Shown here piece after piece: positions 1-5,718 of a stretch of 22,224 nucleotides of DNA. Origin of the DNA: Alkalibacter saccharofermentans DSM 14828 (GTDB lineage Bacteria > Bacillota > Clostridia > Eubacteriales > Alkalibacteraceae); assembly GCF_900128885.1 (NCBI RefSeq), contig NZ_FQTU01000020.1, positions 1-22,224 of the forward strand. The letters are read 5' to 3'. The notes under the pieces were generated by a model. That model made no database searches. It was not told the DNA's origin and saw only the letters and a program-made list of their open reading frames with translations. The first letter of the stretch is position 1; each line of letters starts with the position of its first letter. The position numbers were made by a program, and so were the translations under genes.

Positions 1-71
1 CGTAGCAGATCAATAAAACCGACCCAAGTTATAACGATATATAGTAAACGGCAGAGGTCTTAAATCATTTA

Positions 72-140
72 CGATTGTTCAACGACTGTTTCCCAACTGT
101 AAAACAACTGTTTGACAGTCGAAAAACTTGTTTTTCGACT
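72..140. repeat. Noncoding hairpin element beyond the cpsD stop codons
   Basis: Positions 1-138 hold no credible gene. Within them, 117-127 (AGTCGAAAAAC) and 130-140 form a perfect inverted repeat around TT. Bases 72-91 match 5379-5398 at 18 of 20 positions, and 83-97 (CGACTGTTTCCCAAC) is identical to 5357-5371, so this stretch belongs to the same repeat family as the array at 5094-5428. The inverted repeat lies just downstream of the minus-strand cpsD gene. It could end that transcript, but no T tract follows it on that strand, so a normal intrinsic terminator is not shown. Confidence 0.6.
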
Positions 141-153
141 ACTACTACTACTA

Positions 154-822
154 CTACTTATACTCATACTCATAATTAACATAATATCCCGCCTTGGACG
201 AAGCCTTGTTGATGACCGTGCCTAAGATATTAGCCCCTATTTTTTCCAGGGAGTCCATTGTCTTTTTTAAAGCATCTCTTTCCGTAGAGCCTAAAGATAC
301 GATTACGATGGTTCCGTCTACTATCTGAGAAAGTATAAGTCCGTCTGTTACCGGCATGATTGGAGGAGAGTCTAAAAGTATCATGTCGAAGTGGTCTTTA
401 AGGGAGAGTATCAGCTCCCTCATCCTCTTGCTGTCAAGCATCTCCGATGGGTTTGGAGGTATGGGCCCGCTTGTAAGCACGAAAAGGTTTGGGACCTTGG
501 TGTCCTTGATATTCTTGTCCATCTTGTTGTCTCCCACAAGCACGTTCGAAAGGCCGTTTGTGTTGGAGATGTTGAAAATCTTGTGTATCTGGGGCCTTCT
601 TAAATCGCAGTCTACGATCAAAACCTTCTTGCCGGACTGGGCCAAGGTCACCCCGTAGTTGGCCGTTATGGTGCTCTTGCCTTCTCCCTGTACGGAGCTT
701 GTAATCTGCAGGAGGTTTACCTGATTGTCTATGTTCGTGTAGTGGACGTTTGTCCTTAAGTTTCTAAATGCTTCGGATATTGCTGATTTGGGATCCAGTT
801 GGGTCACTATAGTGTTTTTCAT
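154..822 (-). CDS. cpsD: CpsD/CapB-type bacterial tyrosine kinase (BY-kinase)
   Basis: A cytoplasmic P-loop tyrosine kinase that works with a Wzz/CpsC membrane partner to control polysaccharide chain length and export. Visible motifs are Walker A (SVQGEGKST, residues 43-51), Walker A' (VLIVDCDLRRP, 67-77) and Walker B (ILLDSPP, 148-154). The C-terminus is the expected autophosphorylated tyrosine cluster, with Tyr at 213, 214, 217, 219 and 221. The length of 222 residues fits the stand-alone Firmicutes form. The start overlaps the stop of the upstream wzz-like gene by ATGA and has AGGAGGA at 831-837, so the two are translationally coupled. The stop is the first of six tandem TAG triplets (139-156). 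Family assignment is very secure; the substrate is not visible. Confidence 0.95.
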   Translation of the reverse strand: MKNTIVTQLDPKSAISEAFRNLRTNVHYTNIDNQVNLLQITSSVQGEGKSTITANYGVTLAQSGKKVLIVDCDLRRPQIHKIFNISNTNGLSNVLVGDNKMDKNIKDTKVPNLFVLTSGPIPPNPSEMLDSKRMRELILSLKDHFDMILLDSPPIMPVTDGLILSQIVDGTIVIVSLGSTERDALKKTMDSLEKIGANILGTVINKASSKAGYYVNYEYEYK

Positions 823-1544
823 TTCTTGTTTCCTCCTTGATCCAATGATGGGTTGTACGGAATCATCGCAAGAACAGGATAGCTTGACAAGCTTGTCACC
901 TGATCCGGGGACTTAAGCCTGGTATCTAGGTATTCTTTAAGTAAACTTACAAATACGCCGATCATGAGGCCGAGGACCATGGCGATTGCGATGTTCATGG
1001 AAGACCTGGGTGCAACCGGGATATTTGAAGCCTGAGCTACGTCTATAACGTTGATGTTGTCGATTCGCATAAGGTCGCTTACGTAAGTACTGAAGGTCTC
1101 TGCCATCTCGTTTGCGATGCTTGCAGATAAAATGGGGTCAGTGCTTCTAACCGTCATGCGGATTATCTCCGTGTCGTTTACGGTGTTTACGCTTATCATG
1201 GATGCCAGGGCGCCGTCGCTTAAATCCAGGTTTAAATTCGTGATGACCTGAGACGTCACCGCTCTGCTTTTTGCTATCTCGCTGTATGTTGAAACCAGCT
1301 GCCTGTTAAGGTTTATATCTGCAGAGGTAATCTCTCCGCTTGTGGATCCCTGATAATCAATGGGCCTTCCCAGCAGCAGGGTGGTGTAGCTTTCATACTG
1401 CTTGTCCAGTATCACGAAGCTGAAAAGGGCTGCTATGATCATAGCCACAAGAGTGATATTAAGTATAAGCAGAAAATTGCTTTTTAGCATTCCCCAGAGC
1501 TGTTTAAGGTCGATTTGATCCATCATTTCCATGTTTTCTTCCAT
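819..1544 (-). CDS. cpsC: Wzz/CpsC-type polysaccharide co-polymerase, kinase activator
   Basis: A membrane protein of the YveK/CapA/CpsC family, which sets polymer length and activates the BY-kinase through its cytoplasmic tail. It has 241 residues with two membrane segments at about 24-46 and 183-202, enclosing an extracellular Wzz domain. The proline-containing stretch (IPVAPRSS) just before the second segment is typical, and a cytoplasmic tail of about 39 residues follows. The start at 1544 has AGAAAGGA at a suitable distance. It is the first gene of the minus-strand pair with cpsD, overlapping it by 4 bases. The promoter at 1621-1653 probably drives both. The family call is firm; the length setting cannot be read from sequence. 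Confidence 0.92.
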   Translation of the reverse strand: MEENMEMMDQIDLKQLWGMLKSNFLLILNITLVAMIIAALFSFVILDKQYESYTTLLLGRPIDYQGSTSGEITSADINLNRQLVSTYSEIAKSRAVTSQVITNLNLDLSDGALASMISVNTVNDTEIIRMTVRSTDPILSASIANEMAETFSTYVSDLMRIDNINVIDVAQASNIPVAPRSSMNIAIAMVLGLMIGVFVSLLKEYLDTRLKSPDQVTSLSSYPVLAMIPYNPSLDQGGNKK

Positions 1545-1620
1545 TGTTTAAATCCTTTCTACTGATATATTGTTGATCTCATTGTTTATTCGTTTTTGAT
1601 ATTTTAAACACACGTATAAC

Positions 1621-1653
1621 ATTTTAGCACTGATTGCATATAAAATCTACCAA
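1621..1653 (-). promoter_or_regulatory. Promoter of cpsC-cpsD with a shared 17-base box
   Basis: On the minus strand an extended -10 reads TGC-TAAAAT (plus-strand 1621-1629). Its upstream box TTGGTAGATTTTATATG (1637-1653) is identical to 3714-3730, at exactly the same 16-base offset from a second extended -10. The box would cover about -39 to -23, overlapping the -35 position. Predicted transcription starts near 1614, about 70 bases before the cpsC start. The box could be a -35 variant or the site of a common regulator; the LytTR response regulator encoded nearby is a candidate by inference only. Confidence 0.55.
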
Positions 1654-2052
1654 ATAGGAGTGAAAACTTCAAGCTCTAGGGGTATATAATAAATATAGGC
1701 TTAAAATGCCATGAACCTAAAAAAGTAGATTTGAATATTACCTTGATGATATAATACGTTATGACATTTTACAGTTACCCCCCAATTTAAATGTAAAAAT
1801 TGGAATTAAATTTACCGTGGAGATAATTATATCAAAAAGACCGGGATATCAAAAGGCGGTCAGGTAAAAATTTCAATTTAGTTCTAAACTATTTCCAAAG
1901 GCTTGTTTTTTTATGCAAATGATTATACGCGAACAAATCTAAATTACACTAATAGTATCATATTACTGGAATATTGATAGCGCTATAATATAATGCATAT
2001 GTAGAGCAGGAGCTAAAACGGAAACTGGGATAAAACGCAGGGAGGTAGGAAA
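1654..2052. other. Intergenic region between divergent cpsC and regulator genes
   Basis: No gene is visible here. The region is AT-rich and holds a short hairpin (1782-1788 with 1797-1803). Before the response regulator gene there are two overlapping TATAAT hexamers (1984-1989 and 1989-1994). No good -35 sits at the right spacing, so that promoter is only tentative. The block ends in the strong site GGAGGT (2041-2046) for the gene at 2053. Confidence 0.4.
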
Positions 2053-2802
2053 ATGAAAAGGACGAAGATATTGGTGGTAGAGAGGGATTTGCGAACATCC
2101 CTTGAAATCCAAAGAAATATAATAGATTTCGGCTGGATGCTGGCAGCTGCTGTTGAAAGCACAGAAGAGGCCCTTGAATTTTTAAATGCGGACAGAGCCG
2201 ATTTGGTCCTGATGGATATGGAGATTCCAGGAAGCATAAATACAGCCCGGCTGATAAATGAAAGTCACCACATCCCGGTGGTTTTCTTATCAGGAACTTG
2301 GGACGAAAAGACAATCATAAATGCAGCCATTTCCACCAATGCCTACGGATGCGTGGCAAAGCCGGTTAACGACCTTGATCTTAAGATGAGCATCGCATTG
2401 GCAATAGGAAAGCACAGGGCTGAAAGCATGCCAAAGCAAGATGAAAGCCCAAAAGACCCGGCTTTGGAGAAGCTTAAGAAAATCGCCATTTGGGCAGGTG
2501 ATGAGATAAACCTTCTTGAGCCTGATAAGATGAGCTTTATAGAGATCAGAAAAGGCATGCTTCATTTTAGTGCGGATGGGGAGGAATACATGCAAAGGGG
2601 AGCTCTCAATATATGGGAGAAAAAGCTTGGGCACATGGGTTTTTACAGATGCCATAAGAGCTTTCTAATAAACGTATCCAAAATTGAAAAGATAATCTAC
2701 AACGGGTGCAACAGCTTTTCAGTCAAGCTAAAAGAAAGGTCCGAGCCTATCCCGGTATCTAGAGAAAAGATAAATGAACTTAAGAAAATGATGCAGATAT
2801 GA
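2053..2802 (+). CDS. Response regulator: receiver plus LytTR DNA-binding domain
   Basis: A two-component-type transcription regulator. The receiver (about 4-120) shows phosphoacceptor D55 in VLMDMEIP, S80 at the switch position and K103 in AKPVND. The acidic pair after strand 1 reads E10-R11-D12, where the family usually has two or three acidic residues in a row, so magnesium binding may be altered. A linker of about 20 residues leads to a LytTR domain (about 142-249), with the conserved FYRCHKSFLINVSKI and the closing PVSREK segment. LytTR regulators often control surface polysaccharide and virulence genes. No histidine kinase lies in the window, so it is an orphan here. GGAGGT at 2041-2046 supports the start. 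Its target is unknown; the shared promoter box of the two minus-strand units is a reasonable guess. Confidence 0.9.
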   Translation: MKRTKILVVERDLRTSLEIQRNIIDFGWMLAAAVESTEEALEFLNADRADLVLMDMEIPGSINTARLINESHHIPVVFLSGTWDEKTIINAAISTNAYGCVAKPVNDLDLKMSIALAIGKHRAESMPKQDESPKDPALEKLKKIAIWAGDEINLLEPDKMSFIEIRKGMLHFSADGEEYMQRGALNIWEKKLGHMGFYRCHKSFLINVSKIEKIIYNGCNSFSVKLKERSEPIPVSREKINELKKMMQI

Positions 2803-2804
2803 CA

Positions 2805-2847
2805 AAACCGCCTTGGGCTTATAACTTAAGCTCAAGGCGGTTTTTTT
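2805..2847. terminator. Intrinsic terminator shared by convergent genes
   Basis: Arms 2805-2820 (AAACCGCCTTGGGCTT) and 2828-2843 pair over 16 bases with one G-U, followed by seven T residues on the plus strand. It ends the response regulator gene. On the minus strand the run after the stem is only TTTT, so termination of the opposite gene would be weaker. Confidence 0.9.
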
Positions 2848-3628
2848 AACCGATGCCCTTTATCAGAGACAAGAGGCCTTTCTTTTTAACCTTTAAAGGA
2901 TCTTGGGGGTACAATATCTCGTTGGATATTATAGCTTTAGGGTTGGTAAATACCAGCTCCTCAAGTAGATCCTTACCCACATGCCTTTCAAGCTGCTTTA
3001 ATGCCTTTGATGCATCGTCATAATCTCTGACCGATCTTGCGTCTGTGGCCGCAATGTGTACCATGTTGTGGTCGAGCATTGTCTTGACAGTCTTTTCTAC
3101 CCCATTGCCGTAAACGCCTGATATAGAAAACAGGTTCATCTGTATGAGCACGTCCCTTTTTATAAGAGATGCCAGATGATTTGGGTTTTCCAGGATAAAG
3201 TCGCATCTTTCCGGATTGCTTAAGATTATTGAGTATCCGGCAATTTCCAGCTCAAAGACGTAGTTCAGCAGATTGGGAAAGTGCATCCGCTTAGAAGGTA
3301 TCTTAACCAGCACGTATTTGCTGCCCCCTAAGGATAGGGCTTTTTTTTCTTCTAAGGCCTCCACCGTGTTTAGATCGTAATAAATCTCGCTTCCCAGATA
3401 AAGCTCAGGAGCCCCATTTGAATTATCAAGGGCTTTTCTTATATCTCTAAATGCGATCTTGTTTTCTTCCAGGCTATTTAAGTTCTTGGAGCCTTCCAGG
3501 TAACCAGGCGTGCATACCACGCTTGTAAAACCTGCGTGATGGGCGGCCTTTGCCATCTCCAATGAATCCCTCAGGGTTTTAGGCCCCTTGTCAGCGCCAT
3601 AGATCATATGGCTGTGAATATCTATCAT
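2846..3628 (-). CDS. cpsB: CpsB/CapC-like PHP-domain protein with degenerate metal site
   Basis: Belongs to the PHP-fold tyrosine phosphatases that dephosphorylate BY-kinases in Gram-positive capsule loci. The N-terminal MIDIHSH motif (H5, H7), D13 and E81 (GSEIYY) are kept. Other places where the family normally carries metal ligands are changed: the TxH motif reads TPGY (G42), the HxERY motif reads NPERC (N138), the DxH motif reads TDAR (R198), and the second Asp of DDG is K14. It may have weak or no phosphatase activity, or bind different metals. I chose the start at 3628 rather than the in-frame ATG at 3637, because GGGGG (3638-3642) touches the first ATG but sits 9 bases from the second, which also gives the canonical N-terminus. 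It is monocistronic, with its own promoter at 3698-3730. The family call is firm; the activity is doubtful. Confidence 0.88.
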   Translation of the reverse strand: MIDIHSHMIYGADKGPKTLRDSLEMAKAAHHAGFTSVVCTPGYLEGSKNLNSLEENKIAFRDIRKALDNSNGAPELYLGSEIYYDLNTVEALEEKKALSLGGSKYVLVKIPSKRMHFPNLLNYVFELEIAGYSIILSNPERCDFILENPNHLASLIKRDVLIQMNLFSISGVYGNGVEKTVKTMLDHNMVHIAATDARSVRDYDDASKALKQLERHVGKDLLEELVFTNPKAIISNEILYPQDPLKVKKKGLLSLIKGIG

Positions 3629-3697
3629 AAGATACATCCCCCTAAAAAATCATAATCACTATATTTGATAATTATGATACAATAAACTTAGTTATTT

Positions 3698-3730
3698 ATT
3701 CTAACAAACAATACATATAAAATCTACCAA
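3698..3730 (-). promoter_or_regulatory. Promoter of the cpsB-like gene with the shared 17-base box
   Basis: The minus strand carries an extended -10, TGT-TAGAAT (plus-strand 3698-3706). The box at 3714-3730 is identical over 17 bases to 1637-1653 and stands at the same distance from the -10. Predicted transcription begins near 3691, giving a leader of about 60 bases. Identical spacing in two separate transcription units suggests shared control. Confidence 0.55.
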
Positions 3731-3858
3731 TTTTATATAAAATCATTACAGATAAGCGTGCATTATTTACAGTTAATGCAGATTTTATATTTAAAACAAT
3801 GTATGATAACCTAAATTAAAAGAAAAGGCGGGTTGTCTGAAAAATAAGGGTGTGTGCT

Positions 3859-4938
3859 ATGGGCAATAGAGATTACGGCAAACCATATCTGGTGAGCGGG
3901 CCGATACCGGATATCGACGGGCTCACAGGATTATACAGCAGAGCTTATTTAGATCAGGTAATTAAGATTTGGGACGAGAACAAGATATATCCCCTTAGTT
4001 TTTTGGTGTTTGATATCAATGGACTGAGCCTCATAAACGAAGCCTACGGATTTGACGTCGGAGACTCGATTTTAAAGCAGATGGCTGAAATCTTCAAGAA
4101 CGAATGCAGAACCGACGACGTGATCGCCAGATACGGAGGGGACGAGTTCGCAGGCGTGTTTGCCGGCGCCGGTGAAGAAGAAGTGGCAAAGATAGTAAAA
4201 CGGCTAAAGGGAGCCATAGATAAGATAACCCTGGCAGACAGCAGGATATCAGTCTCTTTTGGGTGGGAAACCAGGCAAAACCTAGAGGAGCCTTTCGCCC
4301 ATACGGTAAACGCCGCGAGGGAGAAGATGAACCGCAACAAGTTTACTCAAAAGCAGAGCTTGAGGCACAAGACGATCGAAATAGTGATAAAGATACTTTA
4401 TGAAAAGAACATAAGGGAAGAAAAACACTCCTGGAGGGTAAGCAGGCTCTGCGTATTGATTGGCAGGAACCTAGGGCTTTCCGTGGACGACCTTAATGAG
4501 CTTAGGATAGTGGGGCTCATCCACGATATAGGAAAGATCGCCGTAGACTGCAGGGTATTGGACAAGCCGGACAAGCTTGATTCTGAGGAGATGGACGAGA
4601 TACACACCCATGCGGAGGTGGGCTTTGAGATCTTAAATTCCGTAAAGGAATTTAAGAAAATCGCCCATTACGTGCGCTGCCACCATGAAAGGTGGGACGG
4701 AACAGGCTATCCAAGCGGCCTTAAGGGAGAGGAAATACCGATACAGTCCAGGATAATTGCCATAGCCGATGCATATGACGCCATGACTAACGACAGGCCG
4801 TATAGAAAGGCCATGGCTGAGAAGGAAGCTCTTGAGGAGCTTGTTAAATATGCAGGGACACAGTTTGATCCTAACATCATCGACATCTTAAAAGAACGGC
4901 TCGGGCAAGGTTTTATACATTTAAGTGAAAAAATATAA
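3859..4938 (+). CDS. Bifunctional c-di-GMP protein: GGDEF cyclase plus HD-GYP phosphodiesterase
   Basis: A soluble protein of 359 residues with no visible membrane or sensor domain. The GGDEF domain (about 18-160) has the intact signature YGGDEF (93-97) and an RxxD product-inhibition site (R84-D87). The HD-GYP domain (about 170-350) has HD at 222-223, HH at 275-276 and GYP near 283-285, so both c-di-GMP synthesis and breakdown look possible. I start at ATG 3859 because AAGGG (3846-3850) is 8 bases upstream; the GTG at 3850 has no usable site. In an exopolysaccharide locus, c-di-GMP often controls export or polymerization, but no receptor domain is seen in the window. Which activity dominates cannot be told. 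Confidence 0.93.
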   Translation: MGNRDYGKPYLVSGPIPDIDGLTGLYSRAYLDQVIKIWDENKIYPLSFLVFDINGLSLINEAYGFDVGDSILKQMAEIFKNECRTDDVIARYGGDEFAGVFAGAGEEEVAKIVKRLKGAIDKITLADSRISVSFGWETRQNLEEPFAHTVNAAREKMNRNKFTQKQSLRHKTIEIVIKILYEKNIREEKHSWRVSRLCVLIGRNLGLSVDDLNELRIVGLIHDIGKIAVDCRVLDKPDKLDSEEMDEIHTHAEVGFEILNSVKEFKKIAHYVRCHHERWDGTGYPSGLKGEEIPIQSRIIAIADAYDAMTNDRPYRKAMAEKEALEELVKYAGTQFDPNIIDILKERLGQGFIHLSEKI

Positions 4939-4982
4939 ATATCGCACCATAAGGTGTTATAATTTTATCGAGTTACACCTAG

Positions 4983-5033
4983 GCGGAAGCAAATTATGAA
5001 AGCCCTTTCAAAAAAATGCTTCCGCTTTTTTTT
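4983..5033 (+). terminator. Intrinsic terminator after the GGDEF/HD-GYP gene
   Basis: The stem GCGGAAGCA (4983-4991) pairs perfectly with 5017-5025, followed by eight T residues. The 25-base loop is long. A smaller hairpin (AGGTGT 4952-4957 with 4975-4980) lies between it and the stop codon. Confidence 0.85.
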
Positions 5034-5093
5034 ATTTAAAAGCTTAAGTAAATTCGAAGCTTAGGGTGAACCCGCCTGACCGAGTACCGAACA

Positions 5094-5428
5094 CCGACCC
5101 ACCGAACACAGTATTTCCCGGATAATAGTTAAACCATGGTGGGACAATGGTTAAAGGTTCGCTTCGCTCACGTGGGATGCTCCCTTTGGTCGCGGGAAAA
5201 GTGGAAAGTGGAAAGTTGGTCAGTTGGTCAGGAAAAACCTTTTAATTACTTAAAGCTTACAACTTTTTTACGAGACGGAGTCTCATTTCTCGACTGCATA
5301 GCAGTCATTTCCCGTAGGGCGAAGCCCTGCGTCCCACAGTCGCTTTGCGACTAATACGACTGTTTCCCAACCGTTTCCCGATTGCCCAACGACTGTTTAA
5401 CATGTTTTTCCCGACTCACCGAACACAG
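5094..5428. repeat. Array of tiny perfect hairpins bounded by an 18-base direct repeat
   Basis: The stretch between the terminator and the eps promoter (5034-5488) has no credible gene. It is bounded by CCGACCCACCGAACACAG (5094-5111) and its copy at 5411-5428, which differs at one base. Inside are hairpins with 3-base loops and unrelated stems: GGGA/TCCC (5174-5184), GAGAC/GTCTC (5272-5284), GACTGC/GCAGTC (5292-5306), AGGGC/GCCCT (5316-5328) and AGTCGC/GCGACT (5338-5352). The last four are separated by 7, 9 and 9 bases, often of the form ATTTCCC. Short tandem repeats (GTGGAAA twice, GTTGGTCA twice) lie at 5201-5231. A 72-codon reading frame at 5136-5354 has no ribosome binding site and is shaped by the repeats. 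Function is unknown. Confidence 0.75.
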
Positions 5429-5488
5429 CCTCACCACCCAAAACTACCCCAAACGTGTAGGTATTTCCACCAGTTTTTTTACAATTAC

Positions 5489-5529
5489 TTAACAATTAAG
5501 TTACAAGGTATGATATAATTTACAAGGTA
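5489..5529 (+). promoter_or_regulatory. Promoter of the exopolysaccharide biosynthesis operon
   Basis: An extended -10, TGA-TATAAT (5511-5519), has a possible -35 TTAACA (5489-5494) at a long 19-base spacing. The decamer TTACAAGGTA occurs at 5501-5510 and again at 5520-5529, one copy on each side of the -10 and two helical turns apart. This looks like a regulator binding pair. The predicted start is near 5526. Confidence 0.6.
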
Positions 5530-5718
5530 AAAATATGGGAATAATAAAACTTGAATGCATGAATATGCAATAAAGGGTATTTACCGATGTAATGCAGGCT
5601 TTGGAATCAACCCCCCAATTTAATTCCACGCTCAGTTTTATATCTTTCAGCATGCAGGGTGCATGTTGTCATGGAAAAATCCAAAGGAAGAATTTAATAT
5701 TGAGGAGTATTGATTGAA
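5526..5718 (+). promoter_or_regulatory. Structured leader of the eps operon
   Basis: This untranslated leader of about 190 bases carries three successive hairpins: TGCAT/ATGCA (5556-5569), TGGAAT/ATTCCA (5602-5628, loop with six C residues) and CAGCATGCA/TGCATGTTG (5648-5668, GGG loop, one G-U pair). No T tract follows the last stem, so it is not an attenuator of the standard kind. Long exopolysaccharide operons in Firmicutes can carry antitermination leader RNAs such as EAR. I do not recognise the EAR consensus here, so the role is open. Confidence 0.4.

Noticed and set aside
356..658. Open frames on the strand opposite cpsD, and similar antisense frames across the window
   Set aside because: They are shadows of clear genes, with no start signals or family features.
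1777..1790. 14-base match ACCCCCCAATTTAA, also at 5610-5623
   Set aside because: A single exact 14-mer pair is about what chance gives in 22 kb counting both strands, and the two contexts are not equivalent.
3769..3777. Single match ACAGTTAAT to a LytTR-type half site upstream of the GGDEF gene
   Set aside because: LytTR sites need two direct half sites about 21 bases apart; no partner is present.
5314..5352. Possible c-di-GMP-I riboswitch, since GGGACGCA appears on the minus strand near a GGDEF gene
   Set aside because: The rest of the aptamer (GAAA tetraloop and receptor, GGGxCTAA-type end) is missing and the bases belong to simple mini-hairpins.
5136..5354. 72-codon open frame on the plus strand
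   Set aside because: It lies wholly in the hairpin array, lacks a ribosome binding site and its peptide is formed by the repeats; no protein family is recognisable.
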